A stretch of DNA of 64,000 bases from Petrosia ficiformis (GCA_947044365.1 OX345637.1:7825701-7889700), one strand, 5' to 3'. Numbered from the stretch's first letter, positions 47,501 to 59,385 are shown. Made by a program: numbers and translations. Notes: a model not told the origin generated them from the sequence alone.

Positions 47501-48844
47501 TGACTGCTTTGTAGTGTCCAGCTTTCAGTACTCATGGCTAACTTTATTATGCCTGAAACACATCAGTCTATTATAGTTATTATTTTGATTATCTACTCTG
47601 TTTACTTTTTAAAAGACCTTGTAGAACTTTAGGAATATATTTCAGGTAGAATAGCTAGCCATTAGTTCCAGTTTCTATGTAAGCTACACAGCTTTTTTTC
47701 TGCTAGTCTGTCAAGCTACGATGAGCTTGAGCGCGCGTTCTTTTACACGCCATGCCCATTAATTGACCGAGCCCCCAGAATGACGTAACTTCCTTAACTA
47801 CATATACAACGCATGATCGCGTAAATGGCCACAATCATATATTATATATATATATTAACATACATCAAACCTGTGGGAAAGCAATCATAGGGATGGCCCT
47901 ATGGGCCATAAAAATCATTTCAGACATGTTGTCTTAGCAAATCTATGGTCTTAATTTCCACCTCATCTATAAATTCTTAACAGTAGTATTATTTTGTATA
48001 TTGCTTACTTTGTGGCAGAAGTATCAGCCTCTTTCTCTGAGGGAACAGCCATATCTAACTGATCAACTGTAGCAGTTATATTGATTTTGACTGTTTTAGT
48101 TTTTAGTTCTTCCTTTTTGGGTTTCTTCGCCCTAACTGTTTTGTTGCTAGGCAATGTGTCTGTAGTATTTCCTTCTTCTGTAGATTGAGTTGTCTTTGTC
48201 TCCTCTGATTCAGTTTCAATTTCCTCGTTTTTCACTTTCTCTCTGTCATCTTCATCTCCTTCATTTTGTCTGTCCTCCATTTCCTCCTCCTCTTTCTCTT
48301 CTTCCTCGTCCACCTCTTGCTCTTTCTCTGCCTCCTCCTCTTCTTTATACTCAACCTTCTCCTCCACTTCCTCTCCCACTTCTTCTTCTTCTTTATCCTC
48401 TTCTTCCTCCTCCTCTTCCTCTCCCACTTCTTCTTCTTCTTTATCCTCTTCTTCCTCCTCCTCTTCCTCTCCCACTTCTTCTTCTTCTTCTTTATCCTCC
48501 TCCTCCTCCTCCTCCTCCTCCTCCTTTTCCTCCTCAGCTTCTTCCTCTTCTTTCTCCTCCAACTTCTCTTCCTCCTCCACTTCTAGCTCTTCTTTATTCT
48601 CTTCTTTCTTTTCAACCTCCTCTTCCTTTGTCTCTTGTTTACTTATATTTTCATCTTCTGGTACAGTGTCAGTTTCTTCGTTGCTCTCTTCATTTTCTTG
48701 TTTTGTTTCATTGTCACTTTCTTCTGATTGATTCTGTTGATCACCATTTTCAGCTTCCTGTTTTAACTCACCAGTCTCTTCACCATCTTTATTTGGCTCA
48801 GTTTCAGAGCCACTGAATAAGTTTGAGAAAGCATTAGTAAACTC

Positions 48845-48900
<56 letters not shown>

Positions 48901-51900
48901 ATAAATTAAGTTTGAAAACAAGGTCTTCATTCACTCACTTGAAAAAGTAGATTCATCTTCTTTTTCTTCATATTCAAAAAGTGATTGAACCTGTTTGTCG
49001 AAAATACAAAGAGATGATAAAATGATAGACTTCCACAATAAAAATAAAAATGAGTGGTCTGACAGACAATCTTTTATCATTCACTGATATGTGTACACAC
49101 ATCATTACAGGAGTCTGGAAATAGTGAATTGATTGCTGGACATTTTGATCTACTGTATAGCTGGGAAGTTTTGCAGGAATTATATTTAGCGTGTTTTGAG
49201 CAAAAAAGGGTTTTTGAATTTTATGGATTTAAATTGTGCGATTTGAAGGTAATCCGGTGCCACACCTACACACTTGCAACATGTGTATTACTAGCTCAAT
49301 GGATTCAGCAATGATTGAAAGTAGGGCTGGGACGAAGGTAGAAAAACAACCTTCGAAGCTTCGTCGAGAAAAATGAACGAACCTTCGAAGATTCGCACAT
49401 GTTTTTATCAACGTTGCTCTTACCTTGTTTGGCAATACAATGCCTCCAAAACTGAATTATTGCTTCATAATAAGTACTAGTCTTGTTCCTGTCACTATTT
49501 CTACTTGGATTTTAGCATCGCTTGAATGAAAAATTAGGCAACAGCCAACAACACAGCCTCAACTTTTCTTGAACACACCCACAATTTTAACCACACATTT
49601 AGATTGTAAAAGTGCACATGTGCGTGCAAACATTGAAGTGGGCGCACATGTGCGAAGCTTCGAAGGGAGAAATGTAGCTTCGAATGCACAACAAACGTAC
49701 AAAGGTTCGAACCTTCGTTCCCAGCCCTAATTGAAAGCTGTGTGTGCCACATCCTTGCTTCTCCTCTGCTTTTCTCACAAAATTCCTCACTACTGCCTTC
49801 TCTTTAATAGTAAGCAACGACGAGGGGTTCGTTGTACTCGTTTTTCTCGAAAAGTACTTGAAAAGAGCTATTTTTGACACTGCAATATAACCATGTGGTC
49901 AATGATTGTTGCTCCGCCCAGTAATTGAACACAAAGTTTTAATTATACGGTAATTTAATTGTGTGATTTTTTCTCAACCGCAAAGTGCAAAATTAAATTC
50001 CCACAAAACTTTCCGGTTATACAGTACTTTTCACAAATCTAGTCCTGTTTACCATACATGTATACATGTACTTTGTATAAGATTCAGTTTCAAATTTATA
50101 AGACATTTATTAGTTATATCAGACAATGTCTATGACTGACTGTTTCCACACCACTGTGTGTATATGTACATGTATAAGGGTTTGAAAGATATGAAGTTTA
50201 GGCCTAAAAGCTTATAGAAAAATGGGAGGGGGAATTATATTGTACAAGGCAGACATTGTGATAGTCTGACTGCCTCTCTTCAGAGAAAAGGGCTAAGTCT
50301 CCCCAAATGGCAACTACTTTCTAATATGTGAAAATGTCCTCCATCAACTGCTGACTCCATCCAATAAATTTTATAAATGGCCCATTTTTCAAGCTTGCTA
50401 TGTAGTCACACGTAAATACAAGATTTTTCAATGTAATTTACATACTTGCGATGGTTTGGTATGCTATGAGAGCTTCAGTACATAGTAAGACTTACAGAAT
50501 CTAATGTCAAAATACCACTTTCATCCATCTTGAAGTGTGCCTTTACTCCTGCTGACACCCCATCTTTATTGTCATCAAGAGCTTCCATAACTCCATCAAG
50601 ATGAATTTTAGAAAGATTACGAGGACCTACATAGCTAAGAGAATCATAAGAATTACAAATGTACATGTACATGTACTTCTAAACAATCTCAATGCCCAAA
50701 GAAGTGAGCAATTACATGTACATGTATACTATTCCCCATGATAAATATTAAGGGTGGAGGAGTGCATCAGTACTACATGACATTTAGTCAACAATGTTCC
50801 ATCAATGGTTGTAAAACAGTGTTTTTCAAAATAAACTTTGGAATTAAAAGATGGAGGAGTGCCATGGTATCACCCTTTAAAGGGAAACACTGCCACTTCA
50901 AACTACTGAACTGGTTTACACATGGATGGGCTGGTAATGAAGTACAACTGTGAAATAAATTAAAGTTATAATAAGCCTCAAAAGCTTAGGTTTAACATAT
51001 AATATTTATATATAGTATATGTAGTAATGTACATGTACAAACTAAATAGTTATGATCTAAAATACTAAGTGTCCAATTATCATTATACATTTAAGCAGTT
51101 CTTGTATCACTGTCAGCATCCACCCTCTCCGTGTATATTTGTAATTTTTTTCTATTTCAACATGCAACAACATCTCAGCTAAAATCAATATGAAACCCTT
51201 TCTAGAGCTGAGCGATATTGGTATTATCATCACTTACTATAATAGATATGTAAATTATGTGATTAACATCATGCAGCAAGATCAGACATGGGGCCTGCCA
51301 AGTAGATTCATTGGTACTTGTACTAAGCCTAGTTAAGTACAAAGTACTTATACTTTACTTCAGTCCTTTGTCTGTTAAAGTAATGTACTTGTACATAAGT
51401 ACATTCATGTCTGAGCTGCAACCTAATTAATTGTCAATGTGGTGCTGACTGATATAGAATAAATTCATATACTTAAGTGAGAAGGAATTCCCTTTCAAGT
51501 GACCACCTCTCCATTCCTTACATACCTCTGTTCCTCTTGTGAGAGGTAGTTTAAATTTCCATAAAACACAGAGAAATCAAAGTCACTGTTATATCTATTG
51601 AAAGTCAGTACTTTCTTCTGAGGGTATGGATTACCGGCATCGAATAATGTACGAATTACTGTTTTTGTAGCAGATTTGCCATCTGAGTCCACAATAGGTT
51701 TATCAAATGATACCTAATAAAATATTATTCGTTACAATAGCATGTGGTTAAGAAAATTGAAATACATGTACAATTCAAAACAGACAGATATGTACATGTA
51801 TATGTATACATATTTAGTGTTGTTTTAGTTAACTAAAACTATAACTAAAACCCCTTTTAATAAGGTACACGTATTGTGACTTTTAGTTAACTAAACTATA

Positions 51901-54900
51901 ACTAAATTGCAAGTTTACTGCAATAATTACCAGGGATGCACTGATACCACAATTTACCAATACTATACAGATACAATTATATATTAAAAACATTTTCCAA
52001 TACCAATTAATTGTGTATGCAAACTTTCATGTTAGATGTAGTATATCCTTTAATGTTTTTCCCACCACGACTATACTTCTGTTTACAAACATCACAAGTA
52101 GCCTTCGATTCATCTTCAATACATATCTTGAAGAAATTCCAAACTGAGCTTCTACGTCGATTAGCCATTTTCCCGTTTACTGCACACACGTGCTCAACAG
52201 GTGTGCATGCGCATTGAGCACGTGGTGTACTTTTAAACTACAACTAAGTTTGAGAACCAGGCAAAATATAACTATAACTAAAAGTAGTCATTATTGTCAA
52301 ACAAAACACGAATACATGTATATACATGTACATGTATTATGATGTCAAAATCTGGTGCTCTCTACACTAATGTAAGGAGTACTAGCACACCATTTTTCCT
52401 ACATCATATACAATGTACATACATCACAAGTCATATACATGATGACTTGAGATGAAAAGAATGAAAGAAAGAAGGAGAAAGACAGGCACCTGAGGCAAAT
52501 GAAAAAATGAAAAATGAGTTGCCTCAGGTGGGATTTGAGCCCACAACACTCTGTACTTCGGACAGATGCTCTTACCAACTGAGCTACCAAGGCAGCCCAG
52601 CTGGCGGGGTCCAAATCACATGTACATGTACCTACATGTACCTGTATAGGTAAAACATTAGCATCCTTCACAATAAATTTTTTAACTCTGAACAATTTAC
52701 TCATAGAAGCAGCTTGGTACACAGCACCTAAATAAACCATCAAATAAATAATGATATTAGTAGTTCATTATAAAGGGTATTACCCAATGCAGCTGCTTCA
52801 TCTGTGTTGAGGCTCTTTCCCAGATCAGATCTATGGAAATATATATACAAATACATGTAAATAATGTTAAGTTTGACTTTCTTCATTTTTCTTTTTTCTG
52901 CATAAAAACCTTAGGGAAGTTGGAAAAATCCCAGAGTTTTTGATAAGGTCTAAATTAAAGCATGGATCAAATTGCCTCAACAATACCTAGTGTGTGAATC
53001 ATTAAGAAATCGCCTTGAGATCAGTAATGTCAGCAGCAGTGCCAAATAAGAAACTCTTTGGGCCAATGGTGCACCATATGAGCTTATCAAAAAATATGTT
53101 TAGCGATGATATTATAAATCTGTCATCTGACCAAACTGTACAATGTATGTGAGTGGTATGCTATATAAGCCAAACTAAATAAATTTGAACGTTTGCGGAT
53201 CTAAAAACTTCAAAACTTCATAACAAGTACTATACCTAATTGTAATTACTGTAATAAGATTTACTTTTTGATAGATTTACGAAGTTCCTCTTGTACTCTT
53301 GGAACTCTTGTTCCACCACCGACAAGAATAACTGAATCTATTTCATCCTATAATTAGAGAGATCATCTGTTTATCATGTGACTGTCATGTGAAGTATTAT
53401 AGTCATACCATTGTGATATCAGCAACTTTTAAAGCCTGTTTAACAGTACCATCTATCCTGTCAAACAGGTCTGAACAAAGATCTTCAAGTTCAGTACGAC
53501 TGACTTTAGTGGAGAAGTCAATGTCTTCAAACACGCCCTCTATCTGATAGATAAAACATTTATATGAATACTGTTCAGTGTTTTCTACATGTAGTACTGT
53601 ATAAGTCAGTGAAACATTACAGATAAAACAAGATATATAGAGAAAAAAGTATCCCTATGACTGCTTTGTGGTGTCCATCATTCAGTAATCATGGCTAACT
53701 TCATCATGCCTGAAACACATCAGTCTATTATAGTTATTATTTTACCTTTTAAAGGACCTTGTAGAGCTTTAGGATTATATTTCAGCTGGAATAGCTAGCT
53801 ATTAGTTCCAGTTTCTACGTAAGCTAGCTACACAGCTTTCTTCCTGCTGGTCTTTAGAGCTTGAACGTGCGTTCTTTTACTTTTATTGACCGAGCCCCCG
53901 GGAATGACGTAACTTCCTTAACTTCAGATACAACACATACTCACGTAAGTGGCCACAAACATATATATATATAATTATACATATAAACGTACATCGAACC
54001 CATGGGAAAGCAATCATAGAGATGGCCTACGGGCCCTACATCTGGTGAGCAATTCAGTCACTGATGCTAACTACTGTACACAGCTAGCATGCATTGTGAT
54101 ATCAAAATTTGGTACGCTAAATTTGATGTTCCAGAGAGCACTGGAGCACCATTATTTCCTACTCAAGTACATGTACCTGAACATTATGGTTAGTATTAGC
54201 ACTCAGTACTGTCTTTAATATCCTAGCTTCTTTTAATAGCTTAGCCATAGCACGAGGAGAATCATATATATTACCAGACGTCTTGTGTTTGGTCTGTAAA
54301 TACAAAGACATACAAAAAAAGGTAAAGAAAATATGAGATGAGTAATGAGAGTAAAGTAATCTGGTGAAATATCAGGTGAAATATCAGGTGACGTTTACCC
54401 CACATGAACCTTTACAAGTGTCCACATCAACAACAAGCTGTTCTATTAGAGTTCATCAGGCTCTCCCTTTACCCTTCACTAGAGTTCATCAGACTGTCCC
54501 TTTACCTTTCTTTAGTAGATTTAATTGTAGTTGGTCTATATATACATGTACATGTGTATAATACCATTGGGACATCCATACACAGGTTTATAGTATAACT
54601 AACTAAAATGAAAATTGGCCAAAAATGGGCACTTTCAGTTAGTTACATGTAACTAAAACCCTTTTAATTACCCTAGTTAATTAAATATAACTGTTTGAGA
54701 AACTAGTCATACTATATAACTATAACCAAAAGTGGTCATTATTATCTAACTAATCTACATCCAAAACATTATAAATACACACAGGTATTGCAGAAAGGAA
54801 ACCAACAGAACACATTCAAATGCATACACATCTGTGCTTCTTTACTAACAGTGAATATCTTAGCCAAATGATCTCGTAATCTTATGTCCATTTCAAGTCC

Positions 54901-57900
54901 TCCAAGAGTCCTGTCAAATCCCACTCCTTTTACTGTTAGCTGAGGATAAATGTGTTTTGTATTTCCTTCTTTCACTTGAGCTTTCTTGTATTCTACGAAG
55001 GATGATGATAAAAGGCAGTTACAAAAATATCATTCTGGATTTTGGCTGAATTGAAATACGGTTTTTTTTAGCAGAGCTTAAAGTTACATGTACCAAATTT
55101 TATATAACACCATTCATTCCATCATGTACATGTACAGTGAAACCCCTCTACTCAGGACACCCTGAAATGAAGACACCTCTGTATTAATCACAGTTAAAAC
55201 TGTTCCAAACTATGGTTTATAATATAAATTCACCCCTGAAATGAGGACACCCCTGTAATCAGGACATTTTTATTTGTCACAAGGGTGTGCAGAATAGAGA
55301 GGATTCACTGTATAAGTAACAGATTAGCCTTCTTAACTATTACATGTGTATGCATGTTTAAAATATTTATGTTCATGACAACTACAACCATTTCTGCATT
55401 TTAAGTATTTCAATTCAGTATTCCCAAACTAATTCAAACATCAAAATATATAATCTCATATACTTATATTTCAAAAAGGGACACTTTCCCACAAAATATT
55501 GATCAAATGCTTACTTTCAATTACTCATCATTCCATCATATTGTACAGGAAGTCTATGAAATGTGATATCTAGAAGAGCTTTTAAACTTCTCTTAGATAT
55601 CAAATTTCATTGCCTTCCTGTTTAAAATGGCAGAATGATGAGTGATCAACGGGCAAACTTATTTTGCAGGAAAGTGTTCCTTATCAGGTTGCAATTATAT
55701 CCCAATGTTTGGTTATAATATGTAATACTATTTTTCAGGCATGTCCCACATCCTTTTGTTATCAATTATACATGTACATAATACACAAGTAGTGAATAAA
55801 CAAGCAAACAAACACAATACCTACCAACAATGGAAACAGTAGTACTGGCAGCTCCCATATCACAGAACATGATGTATGTGGGTGTGGAATTGAAGGTGTC
55901 TCGTCGGAATACACCATAATTAAGAGCAACTATGAAAAAAATACAATATTAGTAACAAGGTGTCATACAGGAAAGCAATCATTGTGAAGCCTTGTGGGGT
56001 GTGGGGGTATGCTCTTTAGAAAATTTTAAAACTTTAGGCCCTCTGTATTTGGTTCTGAGGAATCCTAGGTACTCATCCCTCTCTTGGTACACAAGAGATT
56101 AACTATCAGGTGATAAATACATGTACGTGTACATAAGAACATGTTGTAAAGGGTACTCTGTAGGGATGGGCGATTATGAAAATATGAGTCAACGATTATT
56201 GTCTGTGCAAGTATCACAATTATTGCGATTATTGGCTACCTTACATATGTATGTAGATTTCATTCAACAATCAAATTGATACCTTTTATTTGCTGAGAAA
56301 ACAGTGTTGAAAAACTGATTTAGATGTGATAGTACTGAAAACCTGAAGTCATAGTATAATAATTTTTATTTTGTGACCACGATATGGCAATATTTAGACG
56401 ATATGATTATCACAGGAAATTTTAATCACGAGTATCACGATAATTAAATATTGCCCATCCCTAGTACTCTGATACCAAAATGCTAAGAAATTTCTCCTAA
56501 TACAAGTACATGTACATTTGTGTATTATTAAACTTCTTCATGTCCTCTATAAAGTACCATATGATGAATGTACACTGTACATGTCCTTATGATAACAGTT
56601 CCCAATAATAAAACATCTCTACTTTGTAATAACATATGTTATGATTTACTGAACACAACTGTGCTTCACAGTGATTGATTAATTACATACATTGTACATA
56701 CATGCTATGAGGAACTTACCAGCAGCACTATCTGTCATTAGCTGAAGAACATTTAAACCTACCAGTTTAGCAGCACTGTATAATACAAGAAATATTACAC
56801 TTAATAAAATTAAAAATAGTATTTACTCAACTTACTGCAAGACTGCTCTTCTTTGAGCTTGGTTATAAAACACAGGTAAAACAATTACAGCATCACGTAT
56901 TGGAGTACCTGAAAATGAAATATATAATTATAAGTATTATAATAGAACAGCATCTAGTTTGTATCTGAATTAGTACCTATAGGTAGAGTATCGGTATTGG
57001 CAACTGCATTATCTATACAACATACATTACTGTCTAACTACAGTCTGGATTTACTTCAAAGATCTGTGCATGGCAAAGCTACATGTACATGTGCCCATAT
57101 TAAGTTTGGGGTGAATGTATCTCATTGTAAAAAAAGAGGAAATGACACCTAAAAAAGAGAATAATTAACACTTTGTCCATGTGTGTGAACAATTGATAAA
57201 CATACAATCACATCTGAATATAGGCAATTTGGATTATGAAATACAGGTACATGTACAAACATATTCTTCATCGAAGTAAACAGTGGAGTAGGAGGGAACC
57301 TTTAGATAATTTTGCTTGCTATCTTGCTATTTTGTATGAGATAATCACATTACATGTACGTCATCAGTGGTGGATAATAATTTAGTTGTGTTCCTATCTC
57401 AATAGAGAATGCATAAGGTACATGTACCTTAATAAAATGTTTGATAACTGGCTATTTACAAAGGAGACAATTACATTACGTAATACACATTATAAGTGGT
57501 GGATAACAATTTAGTTGTGTTCCCATCTGAAAGTACTATTTTCACATTCAAAGTGACATTTGCTAGTAATATATATTGTACTATTGTGCTATCAATAACT
57601 ATAGTAATAATTGTTATCATAATTCAATAGTTTCAGGAACTCCTTACCTGCATAATCTTCAGCTAGTTCTCTTGAGTGGTTTAAAAGCATTCCTATTAGT
57701 TCCTCTGGAGTGAATGTCAAGTCACTAAAAATGAACAAACAAAAATTAAACATGTAACATGATTTACATCAAAAGTACTTTTTTAAAGCAGATTGGGAAG
57801 CCAGAGAATTTTAATACTAGTTATTATAATTAGCTTGGACTGAATAGAGTGACGTTTGAAGTTAATTCATAGTGGAGGTTTCTTGAACTACATGTACTTA

Positions 57901-59115
57901 ATAGTAACACAATAAAATTATTCTTGAAAAGAACGTTTCAACCAAGGACCTTCTTCAGAAAAGAATGCTTTGACACAAAGCCCTTCTTCAGCTGAGGAAG
58001 GCCCTCAGGTCGAAACGTTCTTTTCAAGAATAAATTTACTGTGTTACTATCAAGTTCAAGAAAACTCTACTATGAATACTGAAAGCACAGTATGGAACCT
58101 TTATTGAATACTTTAAAGTAAGTGATCATCATAAATACAACTATTACACATAATGACAATTTGCTAAAAATGATAATTATCATAATAAACAAAGGGACTC
58201 ACTCATCATGTTGGAATATTAAAGTATCTGCAAAATGAAATTGAAAGTATCAAATCATGATTCCATCATACATGTATCTTTACATACCTCTCTGACCATC
58301 CTTTCTTATGTCATAATAAGGAAACCATTCCCTGTATTTCTTCACTAGCGGATTGTCATAATGTAGACCAATGAGAAATTGTAAAAACTGATATGCCTTT
58401 TTGGGATATTTGACCGCCTACAGAAAATATTCATGTATTTATACAATTTGATGACAAGTGTTCAGAGTGACACACGTCTACAGCTATCTGTCTACATGTG
58501 AGCCATCCATCTATCACATCCATCATCCATCGATCCTTCCATCCATCTATCCACCACCCATCCATCCATCCATCCATCTACATGTTTGCTTCTATTTATA
58601 ATGGTATACTATGTATACACACATTACTATAGAAATGTTCTGTCTTTCTGATATTCAATAATGTCCGTAGTTACAAGAGAGAGAATTACTTTAACTGTAT
58701 ATATTTAAATCACTAAGTTATCAAACATTGACATTCCACAAAGAACAGTACTACTTACCACAGAAGATGCTGGCTCTCCAAACGATCTTTCAGAATCTCT
58801 GAGTGCTACGATTGCAGCTGTTTTTCTTTTTGATTCCCTGAAGGAATTACACTACCTAACAAAGTGTATTTAGTAGTTGTGTATAACTTACTTGTTCAAT
58901 ACAATTTCCATTGGAACTCCAAGCTATCAGGGGCAAAAGAGGCTACTACAACTATATGTCTTAAAATAAATACTAACCTTGACTAATGCAACTTTCAACC
59001 ACTCATTACTGAAATCAATAGATATTACAGCTGTTTCTCCACCCCTCAACATACAACACAAACAAAGGACTGTTAAAATGGCCACTGGAATTATAGATTT
59101 GATTCTCCACACCAT
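43563..59115 (-). CDS. HYOU1: Hypoxia up-regulated protein 1 / GRP170, ER Hsp110-type chaperone
   Basis: ER-lumenal large Hsp70 and nucleotide exchange factor for BiP. Exons (-): 59115-58978, 58923-58892, 58837-58759, 58417-58288, 58227-58203, 57724-57648, 56908-56836, 56775-56720, 55929-55825, 54992-54850, 54293-54177, 53543-53409, 53347-53265, 52830-52784, 52727-52642, 51713-51526, 50634-50496, 48990-48939, 48843-48009, 46814-46388, 45485-45170, 43672-43563. Sum 3393 nt, 1130 residues, all phases close. Signal peptide about 1-28; ATPase motifs ISIDFSNEWLKVAL, IMFCDMGAASTT, KGVGFDRTLGGLEM, DSVILVGGGTRVPRVQ. Residues 569-847 (exon 19) are a hugely acidic Glu/Lys insert with VGEEEEEEEEDKEEEE-type repeats, making it longer than the about 1000 residues usual for the family. 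The C-terminal helical part is in exons 20-21. It ends EDEHSEL, an HDEL-like ER-retention signal. Confidence 0.96.
44479..44920 (-). mobile_element. MITE family B, inverted copy
   Basis: Reverse complement of the family B consensus, including the terminal ATCCTTATGATTGCTT/AAGCAATTATAGGGAT pair and an internal (AT)n run at 44539-44573. In the last HYOU1 intron. Confidence 0.85.
45514..45903. mobile_element. Non-autonomous hAT-type element, 8-bp TSD CATCATAT
   Basis: 390 bp, ends TAGGGCTGGAATGAAT and GATCTGTTCCAGCCCTA, with perfect duplications CATCATAT at 45506-45513 and 45904-45911. A second copy of the end motif, TAGGGCTGCAACGAATATTC, lies inside near 45565. It is in HYOU1 intron 20, 28 bp from the exon 21 border. 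Confidence 0.88.
47161..47336 (-). mobile_element. tRNA-derived SINE with full tRNA head
   Basis: The minus strand reads CCTTGGTAGCACAGTTGG (A box), AGAGCATCTGTCCGGAGTAC, GGTTCGAATCC (B box), the GAGGCAAC hairpin, a CTTT tail and TAACATCATG. In HYOU1 intron 19. Confidence 0.88.
47471..47913 (+). mobile_element. MITE family B copy
   Basis: Same length and ends as the copy at 12465 (AGAGAAAAAAGTATCCTTAT to GGGCCATAAAAA). In HYOU1 intron 19. Confidence 0.85.
48846..48899. repeat. (AG)n microsatellite forming a splice-site pyrimidine tract
   Basis: On the HYOU1 strand this is (CT)n running straight into the exon 19 acceptor CTCTGCAG. Confidence 0.95.
49322..49729. mobile_element. Non-autonomous hAT-type element, 8-bp TSD ATTGAAAG
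   Basis: 408 bp, ends TAGGGCTGGGACGAAGGT and ACCTTCGTTCCCAGCCCTA, perfect duplications ATTGAAAG at 49314-49321 and 49730-49737. Subterminal repeats CCTTCGAA and GCACATGTGCG are typical of transposase-binding arrays. In HYOU1 intron 17. Confidence 0.9.
51931..52235 (-). mobile_element. Truncated hAT element carrying a BED finger
   Basis: Left end CAGGGATGCACTGATACC is a typical hAT-like terminus; the opposite end is not matched. The minus strand from about 52168 reads MANRRRSSVWNFFKI, then CDVCKQKYSRGGKN and TTSNMK. This is a BED-type zinc finger (xVWxFF, CxxC, SRGG) with the first His of the HxH pair replaced by Cys. It has inserted into a TTTAGTTAACTAAA-type AT-rich repeat in HYOU1 intron 15. 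Confidence 0.75.
52439..52615 (-). mobile_element. tRNA-derived SINE with full tRNA head, older copy
   Basis: Same order as the copy at 47161. The head is CCTTGGTAGCTCAGTTGG with B box GGCTCAAATCC; it is more diverged. It ends about 26 bp from the HYOU1 exon 15 splice donor. Confidence 0.82.
52934..53095. mobile_element. MITE family D, second copy
   Basis: AGAGTTTTTGATAAG to ATGAGCTTATCAAAAA, the same interior as 11290-11515 with a central deletion. In HYOU1 intron 13. Confidence 0.7.
53630..54040 (+). mobile_element. MITE family B copy
   Basis: Full family B body with a slightly eroded right end (AAGCAATCATAGAGATGG). In HYOU1 intron 11. Confidence 0.82.
55135..55310. mobile_element. Short element with CAGTGAA ends and TA flanks
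   Basis: 176 bp beginning CAGTGAAACCCCTCTA and ending AGAGAGGATTCACTG, with TA on both sides. This fits a pogo/Tc1-type MITE. In HYOU1 intron 9. Confidence 0.65.
56161..56463. mobile_element. Non-autonomous hAT-type element, 8-bp TSD GTACTCTG
   Basis: 303 bp, ends TAGGGATGGGCGATTA and ATATTGCCCATCCCTA, perfect duplications GTACTCTG at 56153-56160 and 56464-56471. In HYOU1 intron 8. Confidence 0.9.
57908..58048. repeat. Inverted repeat carrying CTGAxGA...GAAACGTTC motifs
   Basis: ATTCTTGAAAAGAACGTTTC and GAAACGTTCTTTTCAAGAAT form exact 20-bp arms. Each arm, read outward, gives a CTGA[AG]GA-stem-GAAACGTTC string reminiscent of hammerhead-ribozyme cores in retroelements. In HYOU1 intron 5. Confidence 0.7.
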
Positions 59116-59385
59116 TATGTTACTTCTTTAACATTAGGTTCTTTCTACTGTTATCAACAAATAATATGATAATGATTTAATCTCTCCTTCCTTTGAAATC
59201 TGTACCATGTGGCTTGGCATCAGCTGATTGGTCAAAAAATGAAATGACGTGTCCCAAAAAATTATTAAATTAGGGTTCGCGTTGTTGCGTAGCAACACAA
59301 ACAAACATTTTTTTCCGCACGACATCGACACGTATCATTCGCACTTTACATTTGTGTTATTCTTTGACAGCACCTTCTATACAAG
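59116..59385. promoter_or_regulatory. HYOU1/ODF3 divergent promoter with UPR-like sites and RFX X-box
   Basis: 270 bp between divergent start codons. On the HYOU1 strand CCAAT-N9-CCAAG (59231-59213) matches the ER stress element CCAAT-N9-CCACG at all but one base. TGACGTGT at 59245-59252 matches the UPRE/XBP1 site TGACGTG[GA] but for its last base. GTTGCGTAGCAAC at 59284-59296 is a palindromic RFX X-box, 90 bp before the ciliary gene's ATG. Confidence 0.55.

Noticed and set aside
48190..48816. Pro/Leu-rich + strand frame of 208 residues
   Set aside because: It is the antisense of the Glu-rich HYOU1 exon 19.
48500..48900. HYOU1 exon 19 starting further upstream inside (CT)n (LSLSLSLS)
   Set aside because: The acceptor GCAG at 48844-48847 keeps the phase with exon 18; the Leu-Ser run is the pyrimidine tract.
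51284..51414. Element with CAGACATGGGGC and CATGTCTG ends resembling the hAT relic at 32223
   Set aside because: The inverted ends are only about 8 bp and no target duplication is visible, so it is not supported as a separate element.
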